Positions 1 to 16,603 of a DNA stretch of 64,000 nt are shown here, piece by piece. Each line of letters starts with the position of its first letter. Position 1 is the first letter of the stretch. This DNA is from Edaphochlamys debaryana (lineage: Eukaryota > Chlorophyta > Chlorophyceae > Chlamydomonadales), in the NCBI GenBank assembly GCA_016858145.1, contig JAEHOE010000035.1, positions 1-64,000 on the forward strand, given 5' to 3'. The notes beneath the pieces were generated by a model that saw nothing but the letters and a program-made list of their open reading frames with translations, was not told the DNA's origin and did not search any database. A program made the translations under genes and the position numbers.

Positions 1-3000
1 CCTCCGCCCCCGCCCTCCCCACCACCGCCACCACCTCCTCCGCCCCCGCCCTCGCCGCCCCCCGCCACCACCCTCCTCCGCCCCCGCCCTCCCCACCTCC
101 CCCACCACCTCCTCCGCCCCCGCCCTCGCCGCCGCCGCCGCCACCGCCTCCGCCCCCGCCCTCGCGCCCCCGCCACCACCTCCTCCGCCCCCGCCCTCCC
201 CACCCTCCGCCCACCACCTCCTCCCGCCCCCGCCCTCCTCACCTCCGCCACCACCTCCTCCGCCCCCCGCCCTCGCCGCCCCCGCCACCACCTCCTCCGC
301 CCCCGCCCTCCCCGCCCCCGCCACCATCTCTTCCGCCCCCACCCTCCCCGCCTCCCCCACCACCTCTGCCGCCTCCGCCCTCGCCGCCCCCGCCACCACC
401 TCCTCCGCCCCCGCCCTCCCCGCCCCCGCCACCATCTCCTCCGCCCCCGCCCCTCCCCGCCTCCCCCACCACCTCTGCCGCCTCCGCCCTCGCCGCCACC
501 GCCGCCACCTCCTCCACCCCCCGCCCTCGCCGCCGCCGCCACCACCTCCTTCGCCCCCGCCGTCCCCGCCTCCCCCACCACCTCCGCCGCCCCCGCCCTC
601 GCCGCCACCGCCGCCACCCTCCTCCGCCCCCGCCCTCGCCGCCGCCGCCACCACCTCCTCCGCCCCCGCCGTCCCCGCCTCCGCAGCCACCTCCTCTGCC
701 CCCGCCCTCCTCACCTCCCCCACCACCTCCTCCGCCCGTGAACACAACCCCTCTGCCGCCTCCTCCCGTGGGCACGACCCCCTCCGCCTCCTCCACCTGC
801 CTGCACGACCCCTCCGCCGCCTCCTCCCGCGGACACAACCCCTCTGCCGCCTCCTCCGGCGGACACAACCCCTCCGCCTCCTCCTCCTGCCGGCACGACC
901 CCTCTCTCGCCTCCTCCCGCGGACACCACCCCTCCGCCTCCTCCTCCTGCCGGCACGACCCCTCCGCCTCCTCCTCCCGCGAACACAACCCCTCCGCCTC
1001 TTCCTCTTGCGGACACAACCCGTCTGCCGCCTCCTCCCGTGGACACAACCCCTCCGCCTCGTCCTCCTGCCGGCACGACCCCTCCGCCGCCTCCTCCCGC
1101 GGACACAACCCCTCTGCCGCCTCCTCCCGTGGGCACAACCCCGCCGCCTCCTCCACCTGCCGGCACGACCCCTCCGCCTCCTCCTCCTGCCGGCACGACC
1201 CCTCTGCCTCCTCCTCCCGCGGACACAACCCCTCCGCCTCTTCCTACCGCGGACACAACCCCTCTGCCGCCTCCTCCCGTGGGCACAACCCCGCCGCCTC
1301 CTCCACCTGCCGGCACGACCCCTCCGCCTCCTCCTCCTGCCGGCATGACCCCTCCGCCTCCTCCTCCCGCGAACACAACCCCTCCGCCTCCTCCTCCCGC
1401 GGACACAACCCCTCCGCCGCCTCCTCCCGCGGACACAACCCCTCCGCCTCCTCCTCCTGCCGGCACGACCCCTCTGCCGCCTCCTCCCGCGGACACAACC
1501 CCTCCGCCGCCTCCTCCCGCGGACACAACCCCTCTGCCGCCTCCTCCCGCGGACACAACCCCTCCGCCGCCTCCTCCCGCGAACACAACCCCTCCGCCTC
1601 CTCCTCCCGCGGACACAACCCCTCTGCCGCCTCCTCCTGCCGGCACGACCCCTCCACCTCTTCCTCCCGCGAACACAACCCCTCCGCCTCTTCCTCCCGC
1701 GGACACAACCCGTCTTCCGCCTCCTCCCGCGGACACAACCCCTCTGCCGCCTCCTCCCGTGGGCACAACCCCGCCGCCTCCTCCACCTGCCGGCACGACC
1801 CCTCCGCCTCCTCCTCCTGCCGGCACGACCCCTCTGCCTCCTCCTCCCGCGGACACAACCCCTCCGCCTCTTCCTCCCGCGGACACAACCCCTCTGCCGC
1901 CTCCTCCCGTGGGCACAACCCCGCCGCCTCCTCCACCTGCCGGCACGACCCCTCCGCCTCCTCCTCCTGCCGGCATGACCCCTCCGCCTCCTCCTCCCGC
2001 GAACACAACCCCTCCGCCTCCTCCTCCCGCGGACACAACCCCTCCGCCGCCTCCTCCCGCGGACACAACCCCTCCGCCTCCTCCTCCTGCCGGCACGACC
2101 CCTCTGCCGCCTCCTCCCGCGGACACAACCCCTCTGCCGCCTCCTCCCGCGGACACAACCCCTCTGCCGCCTCCTCCCGCGGACACAACCCCTCCGCCTC
2201 CTCCTCCCGCGAACACAACCCCTCCGCCTCCTCCTCCCGCGGACACAACCCCTCTGCCGCCTCCTCCTGCCGGCACGACCCCTCCGCCTCCTCCTCCTGC
2301 CGGCACGACCCCTCCACCTCTTCCTCCCGCGAACACAACCCCTCCGCCTCTTCCTCCCGCGGACACAACCCGTCTTCCGCCTCCTCCCGCGGACACAACC
2401 CCTCCGCCTCCTCCTCCCGCCGGCACGACCCCTCCGCCTCCTCCTCCTGCCGGCACGACCCCTCCGCCTCCTCCTCCCGCGGACACAACCCCTCCACCTC
2501 CTCCTTCTGCCGGCACGGTCCCTCCGCCTCCTCCTCCCGTGGACACAACCCCTCCGCCTCCTCCTCCTGCCGGCACGACCCCTCCTCCTCCTCCTCCCGC
2601 GGACACAACGTCTCTGCGTCCTCCTCCCGCGGACACAACTCCTCCCCCTGCCGGCACGACCCCTCTGCCTCCTCCTCCTGCCGGCACGACCCCTCCGCCT
2701 CCTCCTCTCGCGGACACAACGTCTCGGCCGCCTTCTCCCGCGGACACAACCCCTCCGCCTCCTCCTCCCGCGGACACAACGTCTCCGCCTCCTCCTCCTG
2801 AGGACAACATCCCCCAGCACCCTCCCCTGGCTGGCACGCCTTCTTTGCCTCCTCCTCCAGACACGACCCCTTTGCCTACTCCTCCCTCGGACACTGCTCT
2901 TCCACCCCCTCGATTGGGGGACTCCTCCCCTCCACCTCCCATCCTACCTCCCCCACCAGCATCTCTCTCTCCGCCTCCGTCCCTCCGCCCGTCGCCCCCT

Positions 3001-6000
3001 CCGCTCCCCGCCCCGGCTCCGCCGCGGGTCCCCCCGCCGCCCGCCGCCCCCTTCCCCCCTGTGGCAATGCCGGCGGTCGTACTGCCGGACACCTTTGTCG
3101 CGACCGACCCAACCCAGGCCAACACGACGCTGGTCATTACTCAGGTGCGTACGGCACGTGTCGGACATGTCGTACCGTACATGACTGATGGAGACTTCGC
3201 CCCCGTGCGTCACTGGGGGGTTCGCGCTGGGCCCGACGCAGCCCCCTGGCCCCGCCAGTTGCCAACAGCCCCTGCGCCTCGCCCCGATCCCCTCAACCCT
3301 CGCACCTCCCCCTCACCCGCCCGAACGTCTCCAGCTGCCCATCCCACCAACCAAAACCCATCAACCAACCACCACTCAACCAACTAACCCCCTCACTAAC
3401 CACCACAGAACGTCGACGTGCCCGCGGAGCTTGCGGCCAATGCCACGGCCCTCGCGGAGCTCTTCCCTGGCGCTGCCAACGTAACCGCTCTGGGCACCCG
3501 AGTTACGGTGCAGGTGGCGGTATCCACGGATGCGCTGAGCTCGGCGCTGCTCAAGACGGGAGTGGAGGGCCTGACGGTGGAGGTGCAGGTGGGCTGGGCG
3601 GGCAGGGAAGCGGGGAGGTAGGAAAGCGGGGGAGGCTGAAGAGGGCTGCAGACAGCATGGGTGCAAGTTGGGTCAGGGTGAGGGCTCGCGGGAAAGCAAA
3701 GTGCATAGGGCCGGCGGGCTGGCTGGCGCTACTGAGATGCTGGGCAGTCCTCCCTGCTGACGTGCACAGCAAAGTTGTCGTGTTGACATGCCTGTCCTCC
3801 CCCTCCCCCGCTTGCAGGTCGGCTGCAACCCCATCTTCCTCTCGGCCTTTCGCGCCGAGCTCATCGCCCGTTCGGGCCTCGACACTTCATTCTTCAAGGA
3901 TATCTCCTGCACCGAGCTCTCCCCCACCTCCTCAAAGCTCGCCTCGAACCGGGCCCGCGCCCGCGCCTTGGCCTCCGCCGCGGCCGCCATCTCCCCCCGC
4001 CCCTCCCTCTTCCACCCCGCCTTCACCCCCGCCCCCGGCCCCGCCCCGACCCACATCCCCGCCCCCGGCCTTTCCCTCCACCGCCTCCTCCACCACCTCC
4101 AACACGACTTCCCCCAACGCCTCCACGACTACCGCCGCTCCCTCGCCTCCTCGACCGTGCCCGGGGCCTCGTGCCCCGCCGACAAACAGCCCAGCCTAGA
4201 TCTGGCTATCGTTCTATCGGTTCCCGACGACGACCCGAACGGTCCCCAGTACTACAAGGATCATATCATGCGGGCGCTCGACGTGTGGGCCGCGGAGGGC
4301 GCGGCCGCGGCGGCGACGACGGGCAGCGGTGGCACCGGCCCGGCGGCGCCGCTTCAACTCTGCAACGTGACTAATGCATCAGTGACGAGCATCACGCAGG
4401 TGGGCGTGGTCGAGTGGGACGACAGTATGGTATATAGCTCGGGGCGCGTGTTTTTTAAGCCGGCGTGCCACGGGCGTGGTGGTGGTGTGGGCAGGTTGGC
4501 GTTGGCTGGCGAGCTTCCTGCCCCCTCTCGCCCAAGCATACCCCCAGCCCCTCCGACCCCCGCCCCTTCCCCACCCGATCCCTGCCCACGTGCCCCCAGG
4601 TGGCGGTGGTGACTCAGGTCCCCCTCACGGCTGCCGGCGCCGTCGCCCTCGCCGCCGCCTGCACCTCCGCCGACCCCCCCTCGGCCCTCGCCGCCCTGGG
4701 CCTGCCCGCCGCGGCCCAGGCGGGGGCCTGCCTGGGGCAGGGCACGGACACGGGCACCCGCGGTGGCGGTACAACCGCCACAACGACCAGCAGTACGGGC
4801 GCACCGGAAACGCGGCTGGTGGGTGTTGTAACGGGACCTTTGGGTTGCATGGTTGGAGGGTGAAGGTCAGCGGACACGCATACACGCATACCTGCAGGAG
4901 CATACCCCAGCCCGCGTGACTTTCCCTGACCTCTTTCCCTCACCATTTCCCCTACGGTAACCTCTGTGGCCTTGGACCCCCACAGGCCGGCACCAACGCG
5001 GACGTGCAAGCCCCTCCGCCCATGGCGGTGGCCGCCGGCCCCGCGGCCCCGCGTCTGTCGCTGGGAACCATCATCGCTGCGGCGGTGGTGGGGGGCCTGG
5101 TGGGGGCTGTGCTCCTGGCCCTCATAGCCGTGGTCGCGGTGCGGAGGCGCAAGCGGGTGAGCCGGTCTACTCACCATCACCATCGGCTTCATGCCTAGCT
5201 GCTCGACTTGCTTGTTGCGTGCTACCTTAGGCCTTGGTCGCAATCAAAGATGCACTCGCGACAAGAAAGCACAGTTTACGTGTGGCCGCTGACCGAGTCC
5301 GCGCCCCGCTCCCCCTGCCTCGGCCCCACCCCCATCCCTGCATCAACAGCGAGACTCCCGGCCGACCTCACCCCAAGAGGACGAAGCGGGCACCGGCACA
5401 CTCGCCGTGCTTGCGCCCGCCTGGCGAACCGCCAGCCAGATGCGACTAGAGCCAGCAGTACGCCGGGCCTCCGTGGACGAGCTTGCCGTACGCGAGGCCC
5501 TGGCCGCCAACCTCCGGGCCCAGCCGGGCCCAGCCGGCGGTAACGCCAGCGCCGAGGCGCCGATGGTCGTCTACGATCAGGTCGTGTACGGCAACGCCGC
5601 GTATGACACTGAAGATTCCGGAAGCCCGGCGGCGGGCGAGAACGCTACTAGCGGTCCGCCGGCGGCGGGAGCAACCGCCGCCGCCGCCGCAACCCCGGCC
5701 GCCGCCACCGCCGCCAGCGCCAGTGGCGTCGCCGCCAAGCGCTCGCGTTGGTCGCTGTTTGGCCTCGGCGGCGGCAGGACGGCCAGCGACGGCGCCGGGC
5801 CCAACGCCGCCGCCGGCCCGGCGGCGGCGGCCATCTCTACACCCGGCGAGGAGCGGAGGAGCTCCCGCCGCCGCATCTTCCCGTCGAGCGACGATGGGGC
5901 AACTCCGGGCGGGTCGCGCGTTCCCACGTCCTCTGGGGACCTGGAGGCTGAGGGGTCGGGGGCCTGGGCCCAGCGCCCGTCCGGCCCCACCTCCTCCCCC

Positions 6001-7260
6001 GGCGGCATGCCGGCAGCAGGCCCTTCGCGCAGGGCCGTCCACCCCCTGCCCCCCGCCTCCGCCGCTGCCGTCGCGTCGCCGCCCGCTCGCTTCACCTCCC
6101 CCGGCCACTCCCACGCCTCCGGCCCGTCCCTGCGCCCGCCGCCGTCGCAGCCGCCGCCGCCGGCCGTTGCGGCCGACTGGTCCGACGACGAGCTCGATGC
6201 TGACGTGGCGCCACGTTCGACCCCGCCTGTACGGACATCAGCCTCCGTGCTGGCGGCGGCGCCGCCGACGCAGCGGCGGCTGATCCGCGCCAGGTCCCTG
6301 GCACAGAGCGCCAGCCGCGGCGGCACCACCGACGGCGCCGCCGCCGACAGTGACATGGATCTGGATCTCGAGGAGGTCCGCCTGGCGCCGCCGCCAGCCG
6401 CCGCCGTCGCCAGGGGCGGCGGCGGCGGCCGTAGTACGGCTCCGGGCTACAGCCCTTCCGTAGCGATGCGGCCGCCGCCCCGCGCGGGCTTCGTATCTCA
6501 GAGTGGCGCCGCCGCCGTGGCGGAGGGCGTGGTGGCGGCGGCGGCTTCGCCGCCGCCGCGGACGCCGCGGCGCCTGACCAGCAGCTACAGCGGCGCCGTC
6601 GGGCAGCAGCCGACGGAGCTGTCGCCGTCGCCGCCAGGCCAGCTGCGGCTGCAGCTGCCTGGCGCCAGCGGCCCGAGCTTCAGCGCTGGCCCGGCCTCGC
6701 CAAGAGCGGCGGCGGCGGCGGCAGAGCTGCCGCTGCCGCTGCGGCCGCCGCCGGCGCCAGGGCTGGCGCTGCCGCCGTCGGCGCGGCCGCCTTGGGGCCG
6801 CCTCTCCGCCTCCGGCGCCGTCGGGGGACCCACCACCGCCAGAGCCCCGGCCCCGTCGAGGCCGCCGTGGGGAAGCCTCTCCGTCTCCGGCGCTGCGCCC
6901 AGCGCCGCCGGGAGCCTCGCCCCGGGCTTTATGGGCGGGGTGGCGGGGACAAGCCCGCTGCGGCCGTCTTGGGGGCGCCTCTCAGGCTCCGGCGCGGGGC
7001 TGCCGTCCGGTATACCTGGCGGCGGCGAGTGGGCGGGCAGTGCCCTTGACATGGGGTGGGGCGCTCCCAAGCCCAGGCCACCGCTGCAGTCTCAGCGATC
7101 TGAAGCCAGCCTCCACGCAGGGCTCGAAGCAGCGGTCGGCATGGGTGCAGGCACGGGAGGAGGCGCGGGTGTGGGTGTGGGTGCGGGCGTGGGTGCGGGT
7201 GTGGGGCATGGGCCCAGGCCCAGCCGTGCCCCCTCACGGAAGAGCCCGTTGGGGAGCTAG
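1..7260 (+). CDS. Pro-rich type I membrane glycoprotein, 5'-truncated
   Basis: The 5' end lies before the window. Readable exons: Pro-rich exon to 3144, then 3409-3588, 3818-4399, 4600-4818, 4986-5156 and 5350-7260, all joining in phase 0. Seen: a Pro-rich repeat ectodomain; a following domain of about 330 residues with N-glycosylation sequons (NTT, NAT, NVT, NAS) and a few Cys; a hydrophobic helix at 5067-5138 followed directly by RRRKR (5142-5156), a classic stop-transfer; then a tail of 636 residues rich in Ala, Gly, Pro and Ser, holding a tyrosine motif near 5569-5610 (YDQVVYGNAAYD) and three copies of a PPWGRLS-like motif. Inference: an extracellular-matrix or cell-wall anchored receptor-like glycoprotein, with the repeat outside and the tail in the cytosol. 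No enzymatic domain recognised. The exon ending at 4399 could instead run to about 4480. The frame breaks upstream of 784. Confidence 0.75.
738..2805 (+). repeat. 30-bp coding minisatellite (PPPPPPADTT-type decapeptide)
   Basis: About 68 tandem 30-bp units encode ten-residue repeats of the form PPPPPPADTT, with AGTT, ANTT and VGTT variants. A higher-order duplication is visible: the marker ccgccgcctcctccacctgc occurs at 1141, 1291, 1771 and 1921, so a block of about 630 bp (1141-1770) is copied at 1771-2400. All forward frames stay mostly open because of the composition, but only the frame starting at codon position 1021 continues into the spliced ectodomain. The region 1-737 is more degenerate Pro-rich coding sequence (PPPSPP type) with several frame changes. 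Confidence 0.9.
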
Positions 7261-8762
7261 CGCGGGTCTCCACAGATAGGATGACCCGCCGGGTGCCGCT
7301 GCAAGCAGAGGTACGGGTCGGACGGGCCCGGTGAAGGGTCCGGCTTTTGCCAGTATGGCTTGCGAAGGCCAGTGGTGGGGAAGCTTGGGTCTAGGGCATC
7401 GAGTACCTGCCCTGTCCGGAGTATTACTGTATCATGCGAGGCCTGCGCACGTGCAAAGAGCTCGTGTACGGCTCACGTGTGGCTCGTGTAGCTGATTATG
7501 CATCTCGCTCAGCAGCTGAATTCTTGGACCTGACGCATCATCATCGACTCTGACAGCCTCATGCGCCCTTGAGTGGTGGCGCCCGGGACCCATATTACCG
7601 TACTAATGCGCTCGTACCTTTGTATTGCTTGGTAATGGCCTTCTTCATTTGCATGTTCCCCTCGTGACCCCCCCTTCTCATTATCGTCCCTCCTTGCTTT
7701 GCGGGATTGGGTAGAGTCTTCCTCGCCATTGGGAGACCCTGCGGGCCCGCTCATAGAGAGCTCTGTCCGCAGCTTAGCTGTGCATTTGTAGAACTGTGAA
7801 CTGTGGTTCTGAGTCCGCGCCGCACAAGGTTGACTCTCCGCGGTGCGTGAGCGAGCTATCAATTGCAACCTGCATGTAGGCAAGATGCTCAAGAAGGTTC
7901 TGGCTCTTCACCTTCTGGAAATCTGCGGGATGCGTTAGGCAGGTGTTAAGTTGTGTGGTAGAGGTGGGATGCCTACCGAAGAGGGGCCGTCCTTTAGTGA
8001 ATCATGCGTGCATGGGGGTAGAGCCCACCTTCTGCCCCTGCAGTCATGTGGGCTGCATCTCCGTCCTGCTGTACAGCTGGAGGGCACCCCCGCCCCCGCA
8101 AGCAAGCCTATCTCCCCACAGCTTAGGCTCGCAACCTCAGGCACTACGCCCCGTTGTCTATAGTAACCTCAGGGGAGGCGAAGGGGAGGTGAGTCAGCCA
8201 CGCTGGACGCAGGGGGGGGGTAAAAACATTAGTTCCATACACCACCCCACAAAAGTTCCGACCCCCCCGACCCCCCCACCCCCCCCCTTGCCGTACACTG
8301 CACACACTGCCGTACATGGCCATAATCTAACCCATTTCCCTCGACTTTTGTGCCAATTGGCCGCGCTTCGTGTGCGCTACTGCCTTTCGCGTTAACCGGA
8401 AGCGTCGATGAGGCTTGGGTCCTGTCCATTGACCATCCCCGCGTCCATGGACCACTCTCCGGTACCTTGCATCCGCGCTAATCATGCCCTAGGCCTCCTA
8501 TATGACGAGCTACGGTCATAATAGTACACCCGGACGCCTAGCAGCGGTGGCAGTGCCGGTCGTTACGTGTCCCACGCGCGGACATGCCGACATGTGGCAC
8601 CCGCAGCCACCCTTCGACCACCATCCCTGTGGTCTGTGGTGCTCAGGCACACCCACGGTTCAGCCTCTGCTTAATACCACACGTTTACGCAAGGAAAGGG
8701 CCCTTGGGCTGCGTCTGACCGCTGTGACAAAAGTTCGGACGGGAGCTGTACAAAAGTTCGGG

Positions 8763-8796
<34 letters not shown>

Positions 8797-10398
8797 CTTT
8801 GAGGGCTCATAACTTTTTTTCTACAATCTCGATTTTCATTCTGAAGGCGGATTTGGGCTCCTCTTGTCGAGCTCTCCAAAGTGAAAGCGTGGTGTATATT
8901 TTTACACTTCCTGCCCCCCCCCTGCTGGACGCAGCTCATGGCCGGGACTCTCCCGCAGGGACGGGGGCATTGCGGCAGGCGGCAGGCGGCAGGCGGCAGA
9001 CGAGCCTGTCTTGCTTGCGACCCAGGCCCTCTCCACAACGACCCTTCCTGCCTAGCAACCCAATACCCAACCCCTGGCCCGACGAGCCTTGCGTCCTCTT
9101 CAGCGCGACTGGAACCTCGCCGGAGCCTGCCAAGTATTCTCCGCCTGGTGCAAGCTGGCTTTTCGGCCCTCGCCCGTGTGCAGCTGCTAGGCTGCCCAGC
9201 CCTATGGGTGTCGGGTGCGGTCCACGCCGTGCGCCTGTCAACTGGTTCTCTGCGGCCCGGTACGAGCTGGCATTCCCTCCCTTGGCCCTCGTGCCCCCCG
9301 ACCCAGGAGGAAGACACTCCCGAACGGGCGCCAAACCTTCTTGACATGGAGCCAGAACAAAGTCCCTTCGAAAGAGATACCAGCATTGGCTTGGAAGCCT
9401 CCTGGGCTCGGAGGCGTCAGGAAAGAGGCATAGGCAGAGTCCAACGTTGGGCAGTGGCAGGCCCTGCCTTCTGGGATGACCCGCAACCCTCATAAGCCCT
9501 GCCCCCTGGAAGAAAGCGGGTCCGGTCCCGGTTTGCATGCCTTCGAGACCCTGGGCCTGGGGCCATGTGGTGGAGGCGGGTAACTTCCTCGAGCGGACCT
9601 GCACGGACCTGCGGGGGTTGGGCTTCTATCTCACGCAGGCACGGTCCCCTCCGGCCCTGCATCCCAACCCCTCCAAGGGAAACCTGCACGGTTACCACGC
9701 TTGCGACTGCGTTGCCCCCGGGGCGCCGACACACTGGTTTGTGCTACGGGCGCTGCGCATGCGCGTTGGAATGTGCAGACACTGTCGAGCCCAGGTGTAA
9801 TGTTGGCTGACGTTTCTTGACCAAATGTTCACGGTGGACAGGTCTGTGTCGTTGTAAGCGTGGGGTTTCCGGGCAATGCGCCAAACACAATGAGTCGCTT
9901 TATGGTGCCGTGGTCAGGCCCTGTCTGCATGCTACCGGGCTGGTGTATGCTAAGGTAGCAAGTTGCGATTGAGGGAACGCGGCCCAGGGTGCCAGCGCGA
10001 TGGGCTGCGCGGTAGGTGCCATCACGGCCGTGTAGGGGCGCTAGGACCCTTGCCGCTCGCCGAGCACCATAGCACAGAACAGGCGTGTGCCTAGGGCCGC
10101 CTTCGTGATTCAACTGTAGGAAAGAACTGCTTCCGCTTCGAGCTCGCGAGCCCTTTGCTAGCTCCACCACGGGTCCAGACTCTCAACACACGTAGCCGCT
10201 GGATATCTTTCTACCGTATAGAAGGTCCAGCACCGCTCGCGGCCGCGGGCCGCACGCCCAGCGATACAGCGCCATTGACGCGGTTCCGAGCGGCCCGGGG
10301 GGCCCCTAGCAGCCCTCTGAGGAGCTCGCGGAGAGCCGCTTTTCCAGGCACAGTGCCTTTGTAGCCCCGGAGGCCGGAGCGCGGGGCAATCAGCCAAA
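7261..10398. other. Intergenic region with no recognisable gene
   Basis: I see no supported coding exons on either strand. It contains the 3' untranslated region of the membrane glycoprotein gene at its left end and the promoter of the kinase gene at its right end. Low-complexity features sit in the middle: paired acaaaagttc motifs followed by C runs (8246-8290 and 8726-8794) and a heptamer run of gcggcag at about 8971-8999. The stretch after the long C tract (8795-8920) is AT-richer than its surroundings. Confidence 0.6.
8764..8794. repeat. Homopolymer tract C31
   Basis: An uninterrupted run of 31 C residues. It follows a motif acaaaagttcgggac that recurs in related form at 8246-8262 and 8726-8742, each linked to C-rich sequence, suggesting a repeated element rather than a chance run. 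Length is probably unstable and hard to assemble. Confidence 0.95.
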
Positions 10399-14821
<4,423 letters not shown>

Positions 14822-16603
14822 AGCGCGACCGTGCCCTGGGAGGAGGAGGACCAGCAGCAGTGGCAGCGGCAGAGCCTGGGGGCGAGGCCTGAGGGCGGCT
14901 GCAGCAGCGGCAGCCAAGATGGCTCGCGCGCGTGCTGGATTTGAGGGCTGGGAGCATGCCGGCGGCCGCTTGGCGACGCGGCAAGGGAGCTGAGCCGAGG
15001 CGCGCCCGGAGCAAGCTGGGCTGTGAACACCGCCGGAACCGCTGACGCCGATGGGACTAGGGGCACCTAAGAGGTGCTGTGTGGGGCGGCCTGAGGGCAC
15101 GCCGCACTTTGCCTGTGGGGCGCCTGGCCTTGAGCGCCTGGGCGTGGGCGCCTGGCCATCACGCCATCATTCTGCACTCGGGGCTGGCTTTGTTGGGCCA
15201 TGGTCCTTGGGGGCATACATAAGGCAATGCAACCACGTCACGCGACACAGTCTGTATTTAACCCGTCTTGTAGCTGCGATGGTGCGCGCGTGTGTGGGGT
15301 CATGTTAGCGCAGAGACTCCATGACTGACTGGTGAGCTAGGCGCTGTGGTAATGGGGCTGGAGACGGACGCATCTCCGTTTTGCGCTCTCTCGACTACTC
15401 GCGACGAGATGACTTTTGGGTGCTGTGACGGTGGGACGACTGGGGCCAAAAGCGAACGCGGAGGTGGTGAGGGGTGAGCCTGCCTGGCGCCCACGACGGG
15501 AGGGCCGCCTGAGCCCGAGCACTGGGGAATGCGTGAACGGCGGGTGCGCGGGAGAAACCGAGCGGGGCGGAACTGGATGTGGCGTGTGATGGTTCGGAAG
15601 CTGCGCGGCGCGTGATGTAGCGTTCGAGTCGTAATGTCGGCTGCTGCTGGGCTGCTTGTACTGCAGCTGACGGCAGCGAGCAACTGAGCCCAACTGGGAC
15701 CCGGGCTGGAATGAAGACTGTCCTGATGAGAGAGCACGGCCCATGCCGTGAACCACAGAAGGAGCGGAAGGTGCCTATATGGCTTGACTTGGGAGGCGGC
15801 AGGTGCCGTGGGGGACCCCTCTTGGAGGCCTCTTGTATACACAAGGGTCCTGCAAAACGTCCTTGCGTGTGGAGCCCCCACTGCCATTCGTGCACAAGGA
15901 GCCGTGAACGCTTCTGGCGGGGTCGGGTTCCTCGTCGTCCGCGCCCGGTCCGCCAGCCCCCCGCTGCTCCTGCCGTCCAACCCCAGGGCTTCTGCAAATG
16001 CGCACCGGTCTGACGTCCTCCGGCCTCAGGATCGGACCCACACGTCGCTCAGTGTTGCTTCCCATGACTAAGCCCGCCAGGTCAGACGAGTTCAGAACTG
16101 GGCCACTGCCGCCGCCGGCTCGCCACTTGCATCCTCCATCCGCACTCAACTCACCCTCTCGCCCCCTCTGCGCGGCTGCGCCCCTGTGCGGTGATGCTTG
16201 CCGCTACAGGCACTGACCGTCTGACCCTAATGTCCGGCTACCGGTACATGCGTTGCCGGGCCCCTGCAAGCACATGCACGAGACGCTCACGTTACCCATC
16301 CCATGAGAGAGACGGAGACCTGGACCCCCCCCTGTCCAAGAGTCACTGGCGCTAGCTGGTGCACTCACGGCCGCGCCGATGCCCAGCCAACCCTCCGCGA
16401 CTCAACTCTGTAACGGCTGCCGCATGTGGGCTTAACTTCTCCGACCTCCGAGCCCACCACCTCTCAATGAGTCCCCTGTTGCAACCAAAGCGCCTACCGC
16501 AACCAGCGCTAGCCGCCAGGGCGTCTACGCAGGGCCTCCGGGCCCCACACTTACGCCGCAGTCCTCCTCCAGCCCCAGCCTCGCCACCTCAGCCCACCAA
16601 AGC
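14822..16603. other. Intergenic region between convergent genes
   Basis: Lies between the kinase stop codon and the end of the minus-strand ankyrin-type gene, so it should hold both 3' untranslated regions. Reading frames here show no domain or splice-consistent coding pattern. A TGTAA motif on the plus strand occurs near 16409, too far from the kinase to assign safely. Confidence 0.55.

Noticed and set aside
738..2805. CRISPR-like regularity of the repeats
   Set aside because: Units are directly adjacent with no unique spacers, and the sequence is coding in a eukaryotic gene.
239..3137. Long open frames on the minus strand and in other plus frames across the Pro-rich repeat (Gly/Val-rich or Glu/Cys-rich proteins)
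   Set aside because: They are antisense or shifted readings of the same 30-bp repeat. Only one frame continues by proper splice sites into an N-glycosylated ectodomain and membrane helix.
8502..9604. Open frames of 200-280 codons on both strands
   Set aside because: They cross the C31 tract, overlap each other antisense, show no domains and no splice-consistent extension; high GC makes long chance frames common here.
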